From Physcomitrium patens (lineage: Eukaryota; Streptophyta; Bryopsida; Funariales; Funariaceae): a DNA stretch of 64,000 bases. The position numbers and the translations under genes were made by a program. Positions 1 to 12,498 of this stretch are shown one piece after another; the stretch's first letter is position 1; every line of letters starts with the position of its first letter. Below the pieces are notes generated by a model that was given only the letters and a program-made list of their open reading frames with translations, had not been told where the DNA came from and did no database searches. Where the stretch lies: contig NC_037269.1 of NCBI RefSeq assembly GCF_000002425.4, forward strand, positions 5,264,784 through 5,328,783, in the 5' to 3' direction.

Positions 1-32
<32 letters not shown>
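1..32. repeat. (AT)n microsatellite
   Basis: The window opens with an uninterrupted AT dinucleotide run; its true length is unknown because it is cut by the window edge. Confidence 0.95.
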
Positions 33-34
<2 letters not shown>

Positions 35-119
35 TATGTATTTTTACAAAGCTCTTTTATAATAACATCTATATTTTGATTGTCCACTATATCATTGTAT
101 TATTATACAACAATGTTAG

Positions 120-540
120 CCATGAAGTATGATTTCTTTGTCCTAATATCAAGACTATTTGCTCTTGTAATATATTGGATTACTATAGACTTAGACCATT
201 TTCTACATATAAATAAATTAATCCAATTTCTTATTGATTACATCTATCAGAGTCTATAAAGATCTATTTTATATTTCACATATCTCTTCTTAAGCCATAT
301 GAGAGAGTTAATATCTTGAAAAGAAGACAAATGCAACTACCTTCTATAAGAGTGAATAATAATCAAGGATTTTAAGTGGAAGATGTTTTAGATTCAAAGT
401 AGCATTGATTTAGATTGAAATATTTTATTTATTGTTATTAATATAATATTAATTAATTTACATGAAAATAAAAAAAAAATCTTGAAAATACAATAGAAAA
501 GGTTAAAACTTTTTATCAATGACATTGATTAAAACCAAGA
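120..540 (+). pseudogene. Chromovirus pol C-terminal fragment (integrase tail and chromodomain)
   Basis: Decayed 3' end of the same Ty3/gypsy pol seen intact in layout at 22433-26056. Aligning by eye, the part around 125-240 matches the integrase C-terminal segment and 240-540 matches the stretch leading into and through the chromodomain (for example VEDVLDSK, compared with VEEVLDSR in the better copy). Several in-frame stops are present. The upstream part of the element is outside the window. Sense strand agrees with the LTR fragment that follows at 1105. Function in the living element: integration and chromatin targeting. Confidence 0.7.
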
Positions 541-1104
541 TAAAAAATAAGCAATTTTTGGCTATAAAAGAAAGGATGTTTAATTAAGATTATATTCCAT
601 CTTTCATCCTTCACTATAATATTTTTATATTTATAATGCAAATGAGATGAAGAATCAACAATTAGTAGACTCAACTTAAGAACTATTATTTCTTGAGTTA
701 TTAGAGAAGACATTGCGATTGTTATAGCCTTTAAGATAACATGATTGAAATGAAGACCTTCAAGAATAATATAAGCTTTTTTGAATTAATAACAAGATAT
801 AATGCATTTTATATCACGACCTTGAAAAAAAATCTCAATATTTGGTGATTTTATTAGTTGTAGGATCAACTCTTAATGGTATGATAAATCTTTTGTTGAA
901 AGAAGTTATAAAGGCCTCAACAATGATTAAATATTAGGGTAGTCTTTTTGCTATAGAATGAGATTTTATTAATAGCTAAAAAGACCTATTAACTACCTTT
1001 AAAAGAAATAAAGATCAAAACATGTGACAAATACAATTTATCATATCTCAGACTTCATCAATATGTAATCACTACTTCTTGTAGAACTTGTCTTTATCAG
1101 AGGA
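541..1104 (+). other. 3' region of a chromovirus, between chromodomain and LTR
   Basis: About 560 bases similar to the region at 26057-26614 that lies between chromodomain and 3' LTR in the better preserved element. A remnant of the antisense reading frame found in the other copies lies here (minus strand, about 516-713) but is altered. It ends with a purine-rich stretch (GAGGAGGTAATA) just before the LTR, the position of the polypurine tract. Confidence 0.55.
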
Positions 1105-1325
1105 GGTAATATTATATACATATATATTTATTCAAATAATTATCTAAATAATATAGTAAAATAGAAGTAAATTAAAATAGATTAATTTGATAATATCTTA
1201 TAAATAAACTTCTTAGAAGCTTTATAGATACAATTTCACCTGTATATCTATCTATAGGTGATTAATAGATTGAAAATTTTGCCAAAAGTTAGCTACATGT
1301 TGCATATGTTGATAGTTTGGAGAAA
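1105..1325 (+). repeat. Chromovirus 3' LTR, 5' fragment
   Basis: Starts after a purine tract and follows the U3 order of the family LTRs (AGCTTTATAGATACAATTT, then a degenerate form of the CCAA..GTTAGC..ACATGTTG block). It breaks off after about 220 bases where a different sequence begins, so R, U5 and the end of the LTR are missing. Confidence 0.55.
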
Positions 1326-1329
1326 TATT

Positions 1330-1700
1330 TTCAAGCATTGAAAGATGGATATGTTTTAAAACATGGTGACTGGATTATAAAAAATTCATCTTTTGAATAG
1401 ATTGAAAGGATTGAAAAAGATGTTAAAACAACAAAATATATTTAATGAATTTCAAAGAAAATATAATTTTTTATCAAAAGAAGAGAGGCAATTATTGAAT
1501 CCAAACAAAGTGGATTTTTTTCTTCAATCAACTGATAGAGAATTGGAAGAAAAATTAAAATTTTTGCATGAAAATAAAAAAAAAGATAAAGAATTGATAC
1601 TTAATTGAAAAGATATAGAAGAAATAGTAGGATTGCTTACAAAAAAAGAAAAAAGAAAATAAAAAATAAGATAGATATTCAAATACTATTACAAGTATTT
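1330..1700 (+). pseudogene. Unrecognised gag-like coding remnant
   Basis: A charged, Lys/Glu-rich frame is open from 1393 to 1608 (71 residues) and appears to continue in the next frame at 1605 with a KDIEEIVGLLTKKEKRK-like segment. The pattern (FLQ, then a Leu-rich helix, acidic stretch, then a basic LLTKKEKRK end) reminds me of the N-terminal gag region of some plant retroelements, but I cannot name the family. Upstream, 1330-1390, there is a further open segment in another frame (SLEKYFQALKDG). Two or more frameshifts make it non-functional. It could also be a host gene remnant. Confidence 0.35.
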
Positions 1701-2539
1701 AAGGTAAAAATGCCTATTATCCATCATATATTTATAATTCAACCTTTCATAGCTACATCAAAAAAAAAAATAGCATTGATGAAATCATATGTGGAATAAA
1801 ATATTTGCAAATAAAATTTACAAAACTTTATTAAAAGTGTTAATCATTAAGAGTATCATCAAGAGTATCATCAAGACAAAAATTGAAACCAATAGAAGAT
1901 ATAGTATATAGGTACATGTGATGTAATAGCATAGATTATTTTAAAAATGAGTATAAGGATTTTAAAGAAGAATTATGTAAAGAAGTTTTTTCTTTCAAAG
2001 ATAGTATAATGCACTTAAAAGAATAAAAAATATTCAAGACAAATTTTAGTAAAACAAATGAAGGTATTTGTATAGAATGTTTTTAATGTGCATATATTCT
2101 TAAGTAATAAAGCATCAACATATTGCATAGAAATAAATCCAAAAAAATATCTAAGAATTTATCTTGAATTTTTAAGAGAATCTGATTCTTTTTGGTTAAG
2201 TACAATGAATTAGGTTTAAAAGAAAAAAATCAAGAAATAATTTATATCTTTTTAGCAGTAATATTTGATTAAAAAAATTAACTAAAAACATCTAGTCAAT
2301 AGTTTATATGTTCATGTTCATATTACAAGGAATCATTATGAAGCATCAATAGAAGAAAAATAAAGGAAAATTGAAAATAATAAAAGATCATTAAAAAAGA
2401 CTACAAAAAGAAAAAGAAAAAAATACAATGACAAAAAATTCCTATACATAAGAAGATAATAAAAAAAAAATTTACAAAAAAAAGAAAATTTGTGAAAGAA
2501 AAAAAAATCTTACTTATAAATTATAATCAATTTATAAGG
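1701..2539. other. AT-rich stretch, no gene seen
   Basis: Very A-rich on the plus strand (many AAAAAAA runs, about 2220-2510). Possibly a further decayed continuation of the gag-like remnant before it, but no motif is readable in any frame. Confidence 0.4.
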
Positions 2540-3108
2540 ATTTTTTTTTTCTATTTTATATATTTGATCTTCTTTAAATTTTTTGTATACGAATTTAGAA
2601 TTAAAATCAATAGTTAAATAATTAGATATTAAGATTTTATTATACTTTAGGATTTAGTAAGAATTCTATTAGGATTTCATTAGAATTTGATTAGGATTTT
2701 ATGAGGATTTTAAATTTTATTATGAAATATTTAAAATTTATAATTTTAATAATATTTATTAGTATTTTATTTAAATTTATGATTTAAATATAATTTATTT
2801 AGGATTTATTTAGGATTTTTATTTTAACTATTCCTTTAGAATTTCTTTATTATTTATTTAAGATTTTTTTGTAAAATTATCTTTAATTTCTATATAAATA
2901 GTTTGAATTTTTTTTTATAATTTCTTTGAAATAAATTTTTATTTCTTTTAAAAAATATTTGAGAATTATTTTAGATTTTATTAAGATTTATTTGGAATTT
3001 AATTAAAATTCCTTTAGAATTGTTAGAACCTTCTTATTACAATTTTTAATTTATCTTCTATGGCTAAGTACTAGGTACATTTTCAAGCAAGATTTTACAT
3101 AATATGAA
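2540..3108 (+). repeat. Repeat R, copy c (3' part only)
   Basis: Matches the right part of the ~1.6 kb repeat R: the AAAATCAATAGTTAAA-type segment, a long stretch of degenerate TTTAGGATTT units, then TTCAAGCAAGATTTTACATA and the AATATGAA end. It stops abruptly at an integrase coding segment, as copies a and b stop at coding sequence, so it was probably inserted there. The left part of the repeat is missing. Confidence 0.6.
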
Positions 3109-3740
3109 AATGTACTCTTTAAGTTTATCATGATTTTTTAACTACATAATATTTTTTATACAAAAGATCTTAGAATTAATTTCAAGAGATTTTTTGTGAC
3201 CTTAAAAATAGAAGATAGCTACAAACTTTGTACAAATATGTGATGTTTTTTCTAACTGAAAAATTCCATATTATTATCTTTACGGACTTTTTTAACCACT
3301 ATTTATATCAAAATAGCCGTGATTTTTTATTTCTATAGATTTTATCACAAATATTTTATTCTTAAGTTTTAATAATATTAATTGTTATTATGGATTACTA
3401 TGGAATATTGAATAAAAAGAATTTATTTGTATAAATTTTTGAAAAATCCTTTTTAAGATATTAAAAATAGACATAAAACTATCATATTTTTTCTATCTTA
3501 AAATTGATAGACAAATAAAATAGATTAATCAAGTTTTGAAGCAATATTTGAGATGTATCATTAACTATCATTAAGATGATTGATAAGCTTTTTTTCCATT
3601 TATAGAATTTTCTTATAATAATATGGTATATTTTTCAATTCAATAAATTTTTTATTTATTAATTATGGATATTAATCACAACTTAAAATTATTAAATTTT
3701 TAAAAGTTATTAATTCTATAGTATCATATTATGTGTTGTC
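3109..3740 (+). pseudogene. Chromovirus integrase fragment
   Basis: Degenerate integrase of the X/Y/Z family. In order: the segment before the zinc-binding domain (position of LQARHDF), the FWW region, the PWSSISMDFIT position (about 3290-3350), then after an internal deletion the core segment ending in DGQTERVNQVLEQYLR (about 3500-3570; here INQVLKQYLRCIINYH is readable). No chromodomain follows. Stops and small deletions throughout. Confidence 0.65.
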
Positions 3741-4599
3741 TTGTTTAAAAATACACTAGGCATCTAAAATGCAGTCTTCTATATGCTCAAAAAAGTTCAG
3801 TCCAATCCAACTTATAAATTGTGAAAAAATGTCCAAAAAGTTACACTCATGATACTTGACTGCCAACTTGAAAGTTAATGCAAATGTTTTAATAGATTTT
3901 TTTTTTTTTAATTATTAAATTAAGTTCAAAATTGGTATATAGCTTGATCTTCAAGTTTTCAACACCAAGATAAATTTTGCCTTATCTTGACTAATAGATC
4001 TTTAGATATCATAGAAATCTTATCTAAACTCAAATTGCCAACTTTTAATACTCTTTTGTATCAAATACCAAATATCTTTCAACTACATTGTTAGATTAAT
4101 ACAAAATTTTATATACACTTAGCACATCTAATTAATTAAGTATTATCAAATTTTGAACTATAGATGTAATACCAATTGCACAAATTAGTCGAAAGTATTA
4201 GCCCTAATTATATTCCATAAATCCAAAGTCACCAAAACAAACCTTAATTTTAAATAACAATTGCAAAATCATTTAAAATAAAATCGAAACAAATCTTATG
4301 CTTTTAATATGAACTTGAAACTAGTTCTCCAATCTTAATTGCTATTCTTCAATTTCTTCTATATTTTGCCATAGGCAATTATTTTAGTAGCTAAAGGCTA
4401 GATTTCAACCCTGATCTATTTATAGTCAATTCTCACGTACCAATACAACCTATCATAGGAATTTATTAGCTAAACCTTATCTTCAACTTAATCTTAGTAT
4501 TAATTATATTAATTATTTATCTCTTCTATCCCATTTTTATTAATTAATGGCCTTTCAAAGGTAATTAAAGAATTTCTACAACTTAAGAGGTAAAATAAT
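3741..4599. other. No gene recognised
   Basis: AT-rich sequence with a poly-T run near 3899-3910. No coding signature, no clear repeat family. Confidence 0.4.
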
Positions 4600-5020
4600 T
4601 AACCATTTGTGAGCCAAAATTTCACCACTCAATGAAACAAATGCTACACAAGAAGTTTAAGAGAAAAAATAGAAGAACTCCCAATTATGTAATTACTAAG
4701 TTGATTTAAATATTAGTGTTAATAATTCAATTAATTTTAAGTCTTCCAAGCAATGGTCACCAATATAAATAAAAAAGAAGATTTAATGAGATTACTATGG
4801 TCTTCAAGGCTATTTGTATGATTTCCACTTAAATCTCAATGGATTTTTAAAAATCATTTATATAATCCTTAATTACTAATTTTTATGTGATTAAAAAAGT
4901 ATTATTAATTAAAATAAATAAATAATTAATTACTTGAAACTTATAAATTATTCCTTAAAAACTAATTATGAAAGTTCTTAATCAAATTATTACCATTAAT
5001 CTATATTAAAAGTAAAAAAT

Positions 5021-5200
5021 CTTAAAGGTTGAATTAAAAATAAAAGTTAAAAAATAAAAGTAAAATAAAATATAAAAATAAAAATAAAGTAAAAAGTAAA
5101 AGAGAGAAAAATATTAAAGATTAAAAGTTAAAATCTAAAAGTTGAAATATGAAAGTTAAAAATTAATGTAAAAATAAAAGTAATAGTGGGACTAAAGAGA
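5021..5200. repeat. Low-complexity AAAAGTTAAA-type repeat
   Basis: Degenerate short tandem repeat built from AAAAGTAAAATAAAA and AAAAGTTAAA-like words, 10-20 base units, purine-rich on the plus strand. Confidence 0.7.
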
Positions 5201-5221
5201 GATAAAAGTGAAGGTAGCTTG

Positions 5222-5745
5222 ATAATGTCCAAAGATTGAGGGCAGCAACTCCTTTCTATTCTAAAATTTTTCAAAATTTGAGATTACCTCCAAATTGAAT
5301 TATTTATACTTTGTTGAAAATTTTACTTAAAGATGCTCTTGATCCAATGAATTTAAATTCAATCTAGCCCTTAATCCGTAAGAAATGCTCCTTCAAAGTT
5401 GAGTGACTAAGCTTGCAACTGCAAGCAACCTCTCTCTACTTGAAAATTAACCAAAAATTCAATTTTTCTTTGAATTCAATGAAATTTATGCCATTAGGAG
5501 TTCAGCTTAAATTTACACTTATTTTAAAAATTTCACAATAATCCAATAAGAACACACTGAGAAATGCCTTTTCAAAGATGGATGATCTAAACTACTGAGG
5601 CAGCCGATCCTTGTGCACTCAAAATTCTACCAAAATTATTCTCTTATTCCAAATCAAGAAATCCTTATCTTACTAAAAAGCTAACACCAAAAGCTACAAT
5701 CTCAAAAAAACTTGCATCAAAACTCAAAAAATTAAATAACTGATT
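5222..5745. repeat. ~180 bp degenerate tandem repeat, three copies
   Basis: The block GGCAGCAACTCC..CTAAAATTTTTCAAAATTTG (5238) recurs as GCAAGCAACCTCTC..GAAAATTAACCAAAAATTC (about 5420) and GGCAGCCGATCC..AAAATTCTACCAAAATTATT (about 5600), each preceded by an AAGAAATGC..TTCAAAG.TG-GAT type lead. The spacing is about 178-181 bases. Large LTRs can hold such repeats, but no LTR boundary was found. Confidence 0.6.
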
Positions 5746-5960
5746 GAAGGAAATCCGAGGTTCTTGAATCCATTGGATATTTGGAAGGCTGAGGGAGCTA
5801 TCTACCACAATGACTTATGTCTTAAATCCCAATGACCATCATTCATTACTCAAGATCCATGCATACACAACCACAACTTGACAATGAGATCAAAAATCAA
5901 AAACAAAATTAAGATTAGAGTTTACGGCCAAAATTTGGCATGGCTTTGCTTTCCGCCAAA

Positions 5961-5981
5961 AGAGGAGAGAGAGAGAGAGGG
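5961..5981. repeat. (GA)n microsatellite
   Basis: Short AGAGAGAGAGAGAG run inside a region of unusually high CpG for this part of the window. Confidence 0.8.
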
Positions 5982-6299
5982 CTTGGAGAACCAAGCCACT
6001 CTTATACAATTGAGTGGTGGGTTATAGAAGGGTAGTCACATTTCCACCCTTGTTCTCTAAGATCTCTAATATAGATCTATAGCATTCATTCATCCAAGAG
6101 CCAATTTTGTTATCAAGGCTGATGGCTCTTATAAGTAGTCAAGAAAGCACCTTTTGGTAAATCTAAATTCACTATTGTATTCAAAATATCTTTTTATGCT
6201 AAATTCTATTACTCACATGCCTCAATCTATGCTCAATTGCAATTTTTATGAAGGTTTTTATCTACAAAGATCATAGCAATTCTTGTAAAATCCTTAAAA

Positions 6300-6473
6300 A
6301 TGAAAATTTCATTGCTCCACTTGTATTTTGAAGGAGAGGATAATGATCTTGTTTTTTTCACTCCATGGAGTGAATTTGGTGCCACCATTGCATTAAAAAG
6401 GCTACTATTAATTAGAAGAACCAGTATGCCACTTGAATTTGTTGAATTGGAAGAAATTAATCAATCTTATTGA
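6300..6473 (+). CDS. Small open frame, 57 residues, unrecognised
   Basis: ATG at 6300, stop TGA at 6471. The translation is of normal amino-acid composition (contains EGEDNDLVFFTPWSEFG and ends LEFVELEEINQSY) and not the Lys/Asn/Ile-rich noise typical of this AT-rich sequence. I do not recognise a family. It may be an exon remnant of a host gene or part of a retroelement ORF. No start or splice context supports it as an expressed gene. Confidence 0.25.
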   Translation: MKISLLHLYFEGEDNDLVFFTPWSEFGATIALKRLLLIRRTSMPLEFVELEEINQSY

Positions 6474-6759
6474 TAAGTACCTATAAATCTTTATTTTCAA
6501 TACCTTCTTTATAATCTTTAACATATTACTATTACATAAATAAAACAAAGGCTTTAATCATGCTTATAGAATTAGAATAAAAAAATATACCTTGTCCTCT
6601 AGTAGTACCTCTACTTGTAGCTCCACTTGAAGCTGTAATTGAAGTATCAAATATAACTTCTCTTCTAACTCTCTTGTATTTTTTTTATATAACATAAGTA
6701 AACAAAGGAAATCAAAACATATTTGATGTCAAATTTCTTACATTGAATCCACCAAATAT

Positions 6760-7345
6760 GTTGTATTACATGAAGTCTTATTTTAGAATGAACCAAACAC
6801 TTACCTCTAGTAGATAAATAAAAGTTGTAATAAAAGATCTTAATAATTTTAGTAAAATCTTAAATAAACCTTAATTAAATCTAAAAGAAATCTTAAAGAA
6901 ATTATAAAATAAATATAAAGAAATCCTAAAGAATTTTTAAAGAAGTTATAAAAAAATTTATAAAAAATCTTTAAAAAATAATAAAAATTAATTTAAAAAA
7001 TATTATATATAAAAATTCTAAGTAAATCAATATAAAATTTTAATCAATTCTTAAATTCTAAACTTTAATTTAATTCTAATCAAATTCTAAATTCTAATAA
7101 AATATTAATTAAATTTTAAATTTTAATTGAATCTTAATTAAATTCTAAATTTTAATTGAATCTTAATTAAATTCTAAAAGCTAAATAATTTCTAACCGAA
7201 TCATAAAAAAATCTTACCAAACTTTCAATCCTAGAATCCTAGTCAATGCCAAATTCTAATCAAATTTTAATTAAGCTCTAATAAAATCCTAACCACATCT
7301 TCATAAAATTCTAAAATAGAATAAAATCTTAATAAAAATTTATTT
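6760..7345 (-). repeat. Repeat R, copy d (3' part, inverted)
   Basis: Read on the minus strand, it ends in AAGACTTCATGTAATACAAC, matching the end of copy a (AAGACTTCATGTATTACAAT). It is preceded by a long stretch of degenerate TTTAGGATTT units (here AAATCTTAAT/AAATTCTAAT on the plus strand). The left part of the repeat is not visible. Confidence 0.55.
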
Positions 7346-8479
7346 AATTTTTGATTTTAAGTAATTTATATAATTTTTTTTACCTCAAAATCTATCAATT
7401 GAAAGAAGAATCAATAATTTTGAAGATCAAAATTACTAAATTAAAAATAATCATCAAAATCTATTTTGGATGTTGGTTGGTTGGTTTTTTTCAACCTTGA
7501 TGCTAATTTTCTTGCATCAATATATCTTAATTACATTGTTTAATTGTTGACTTTTTCATAATTATAAAAAATTAAATTTTCTACTAATAATAAAAAAATA
7601 TTTTATTCTAACCAAATTTTTTTTGCAAATCTCAAAAATTCCTATTGAACTTCTAAACTCCAATTTTTGAGACTCTAATTTATTTTAATTTCAATAACCT
7701 TCAAATAAATTGTTAGATCAAGCTCAACCTTACAACACACATTTAATACAACTATGATCACACAACTACAAAGATTTGCTCATAGATTCACTATCATTCT
7801 TCCAAAAGTTTCCAAAATATAAATCCTTTATGTTTCTTAAAAAAAACAAAGTCACTCCAAAATAATTCTAACTTTATAAAGTCTGTACCAAGTCATTATT
7901 TACTCTAATTACTCAATTTCAATGTCTAAAAAATCTTTCACTAATTTTTTCTTATTTCTTATTCTATGATAAATCAAAAAACATTAAAATTACTACAAAT
8001 GCATAGTTTTGTATTTTGGGATTTAATTTTGACCTTAGTTCATAAGTAGTCCTTTTTTTAGTATCAATACTTGATTTCTTAATGTAATTTTTGCTACAAA
8101 ATACTATTAAATTTTTTAAAGCTACCTATATTATTATTATTATTATTATTATTAATCTACTTTATTTATTCTTATTTATGGTCTTACATAATAAGTAGAA
8201 ATTCATCTTGCAAAGAAGTAGTATCAGAAATTATTAATTTTATTACTTTTTTGACAATTATTTTTATTTTTAGGATAATTTTTTATAATATTTTTAATTA
8301 AATTCTTCTATAATATATATATATATATATATATAAATACATATAAACTTAATATTATATTACATATAAACTTAATATTTATGTTATTGTATAGATTAAA
8401 AAAATTATATTAGCTTCAATTTTTATTTTTTTAATCAAATGTTGCATTTCTTTGATTTGGTGTAAGGAAGAATGTTTGA
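7346..8479. other. No gene recognised; contains (ATT)n and (TA)n
   Basis: AT-rich. Contains an ATT trinucleotide run at 8130-8155 and a TA run at 8311-8334. No coding signature on either strand. Confidence 0.4.
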
Positions 8480-9418
8480 AAATGAAATCTTATAAATCCT
8501 ATTATTTTTTAATTGATAAATAATCTTAAATTAAAATCTTAACAAAAACATAAGCTGATATAAAATACTTGAGATTCTTGTGATCTACTTACATGGTGAT
8601 TAGATTAGAAGTGCCTTCTCAATAATGGTGCTATTCTTAAAATAAACCCTTAATTACAAAAAGCCCTTTCTTGTAGATCTTACAATTGATCTTAATCTTT
8701 GAAAATTTTCTTAAATAAAAACTTATTGAATGATGTTTGTTATTTGCTTCTATTCATAAAAACATTACATTCAAGGAATATTTTTATATGCTTATTTTTA
8801 TAAAAAATACCTAAAAAAAATTGATACAATATAAAATTAGCTAAAAAATTAAAGCTATTTTTAAAGCTTCAAATACTAGTTTAGCTTCTTTGTTTTACTA
8901 AAGTTTGTCTTTACAAGTAAAATATGTAAATAGATTTACAACTTGATAAAATAATTTTAATAATTAATTTGGTAGTAATTAAAAAATCCTAAAAAAAATT
9001 GCACATCTCTTAATGTTTTTAAAATCTTTCAATCCATGGTAGTCTAAACTTTCTTAGAATGAATCATAAAGCCATGATTTGAAATGATGTATCTTAAAAA
9101 TCTAATTTTATTTATGTAAAATACAAACCTCTCTATCTTAGCATACGGTCTCATATTTTCAAATTTTTATAATATAAAAAATATAAAATTCATAAAAATT
9201 TTTATTCTTAAAATAGGTTAAAATATTATTTAGATAAAAAATATAAAAATTATTCAAAAACTTTCAAAATAATATTATTCATAAGATGTTGGAAAGTAAT
9301 TGGCTCATTTGTAAGTGCAAAAGGCATGACATTGTATTCAAAATGTCCATACCTAGTATGAAATATAATCCTCCATTCATCTCCTTATTTGATATATACT
9401 ATGTTTTATGCTCTTTGT

Positions 9419-9459
<41 letters not shown>

Positions 9460-11215
9460 GATTTTAGCTTGATTTAATTGATCAAAAAGTTTTAATATTA
9501 AATAAAGAGGATACATATTTTTGATGGTGATCTAAATGGATCCTTGATAATCTACATATATTTGTAGTGATCCATCTTTTTTTTTCATAAAAAATATAAG
9601 AATTCTTACTAGAAAATTTGAATAGTATATGAAGTTTTTAACTTGGCCTTTGTTAATGTATTCCTTAAATATAGCAAATTTATTTTATGATAAGCCATAA
9701 ATTGATCATAATAGCGGTTGAGCTCTTTCTTGAAGTTCAATTGAGTAATCATAAGAACAATTCTTTAAAAAAATATTTTCATTTTTCTTCTCAAAAACAT
9801 CTTGATAATCATAATATTGGCATAGAATGCCACTCAAAGTCTTTTTATTATAAAAAATAGATGTGATTAAAATTACAAAAAGTGATATTTTTTTTGCAAC
9901 ATATATAAAAGCTCTTACACCTATTAATAAGAATTTAGTTATATCAGACTTATAAATTTGTAAATGGATAATAAAAGTTTTAATTATATATATATAAAAA
10001 TTATAAGAAATCTACTCTATTTGAGGATTATATTTTTTTAAGTACAAAATTATAAATAATTAAGTTGAAAAGAGATCTAATATCATTAAATGTTATAGTG
10101 CTATTATGACTATTATTTGCTACATCTAAAGGAATATTTTTGTAGATAATATCTCCAAAGATAAAAAAACAATTATATATGATCTCTATATGTAGAGGCT
10201 TAGTATTTCTTCTTTGGATAATATTGAGCAATGTAGTTAGTTTCTATAAAATATAAATATAATCCTTCTTAATGAAATTGAATTTTTTCATATTTAGTGA
10301 AAGTTTCAAAATATATTGTATCAATTTAAATAAATTCAAGCTTTAATAAATAAGTTTTTAGAAATTTAGGAATTATTGCAATGACTTGATTTAATCTTCT
10401 CTACCTAAATCTTTATTTTTGACATCTTTTAAAAAGACATTGTTGCATAAAATGACTTAAGTAATAAATCATTTTTATGAATTTTCTTTTGGCATTTCTA
10501 ATAAAAAAATCTTTAATTTTTTCTTTTAATTCATATTAAAATTAATTAATAATAGCTTTGTCATTTCAATCTATATTTTAAGTACGGTTTTGAAATTTAG
10601 TAGTGTATATGGTGGCTAAACGTGACCTTTATTGTATAAATAGGAATTTACCTTCTATTATCTTTTTTTAATTATTATTTTTAAACATAGCTATAAATAC
10701 TTCTAAGAATAAATTTAGATTATAAAAGAACTATAAATTTTCCTCTATCAAAGATACAAACCATAAAATAACACTTTCAAATAGAAGTGTGTCTATAAAT
10801 TCAACTTGAATAAATCCATTAAGATATCTAATATTTTGAGGATATTAAAAAATATGCAACTTTAGATAGAACTAGACTTGTTGTAGAAATTCTTAAATTT
10901 TTTATCTTATTCCATCAAACTTCTCTAGCATACTAATCCTTGCCTCTTTCATATTTATAGTAGCAAGACTTTTTGGATTCAATTGTGAAGTTGATTTATT
11001 TACTTCTCTTGATTGTATAAATTTTTGGCTCAAACATTTGACTTCTTCTATAAGTGTAGAAATTTTCTATATTTGATATTGATAATATGTGAGATTTCTT
11101 TCGTAAAGAAATTGGTAACTATATGAAGATTTGCAATAGTTACAAATCTATTATCATTTCTACTAAGTGTAGCATTTATGATTTTTCCTTCTATCTCTAT
11201 AATTGACAACCTTAA
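8480..11215 (-). pseudogene. Chromovirus fragment U: gag, protease, RT, RNase H (no LTRs)
   Basis: Reading the minus strand from 11215 down: gag (about 11215-10270), ending in the knuckle region near 10220-10260; protease (about 10250-9900); RT (about 9760-8980), where the VMPFALTN segment before the catalytic region and the LDYHGLKDF-type segment downstream can be aligned; then RNase H (about 8950-8490), cut before integrase. Heavily broken by stops. No LTR adjoins either end. A 35-base poly-T run (9421-9455) replaces coding sequence in the RT palm, at a place where other copies have ATCTATTTTTGTATAGATC. Less CpG than X/Y, so it is an older copy. Confidence 0.7.
9421..9455. repeat. 35-base poly-T run inside the RT remnant
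   Basis: Uninterrupted homopolymer inside the U element's RT; poly-A in the coding sense. Probably expansion of an existing T-run. Confidence 0.85.
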
Positions 11216-11419
11216 CCAATTTACATCTCAAATTAAAAGTAGATGATTTGTAATTAGATTTAATTAGAACAAGTAATTTACAATATCAAAATTTTAATTA
11301 AATTTTAAAGATAATTTAAATAAATAATAACATTAAAAAAATTAATTTAATTATTAAATTTTTACATCAAATAAGGAATTTAAATAAAAATTTGATAATA
11401 TTAAAAATAGATTTTTTTT

Positions 11420-11455
<36 letters not shown>

Positions 11456-12466
11456 CAAAAAAAATCTATATCAAAATTTGTTAAAAACCATGAATTTGTA
11501 TACAAGTTGTAAGTTGCATTTATAGTATCTTTTTAGATGTAAGGAATTTCTAGAAGAAGTGTCTAAAGCTGCATAATACTTCTAAAAATACCATTAATCC
11601 AATTACTATCTAAAATATTATTTTTTTTCTATCTATATTTTTTTTCTTAAGTAATATAAATAATTATAATAAAGTAATATATTATTTTATTTTTTTTCAA
11701 AATAATAAGTAAAATAAAAAATAATTTATATTACTATAACATAGAAATATAAAAATATTTAATATTTAATATTAAGAAATATATTTTTTGTTTTTGTTTT
11801 GAAATTTTAATTATTTTTTTTTAAAAAGTTAATTTACTAAAATTTAATAATATATATATATATATATGTATAATTAATCAAAATAAAATTTAGATAAATT
11901 TTATTAAAAAATACTTTTTATTTTCCTCTAAATATGTTTATAATATATTTTGCTAATATATCTTATTTTGTCTTGTTTATGATCCTACAAGTAAGTAAGA
12001 TTTTTTTTACAAAAATGTAATATTCACACTAACTTTTTACTACTTTCATATCTTTTACATATATTTTCTTAAAGTATTTTTTTTAATTAAATGCTTCTAT
12101 AAGATAATTTTATTTTTTTATTTTTTTATCCAATAGTTAAATTATAATAAAAAATGATCCTTAATATTGTTGAAAAAACTTGTTATTAATACATTTTCTT
12201 TGAAAATTGTACTCCTTGTCTTGTGATTTTGTTGCTTCTTAGTATAATTTATTTTGGTTCTCTACAAAAAAACTATGACATCTATTATAATATCATTTTA
12301 CTCTGATAACTTGTAAGGTAGTGTCTATAATATAATCAATCTTATTAAAATTAAAAACATAAAAGAAAAAACTTAGAATATTATAAATTTTATGATTTTT
12401 TATTATAGCAAGTATTAAAAATTATAATATTATAAAAATAGATTAATTTATTAACCAAGATTTATT

Positions 12467-12498
<32 letters not shown>

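Noticed and set aside
10028-10231. Minus-strand 67-residue frame as a gene
   Set aside because: Lies in the decayed protease region of element U; the residues match that region with lost active site.
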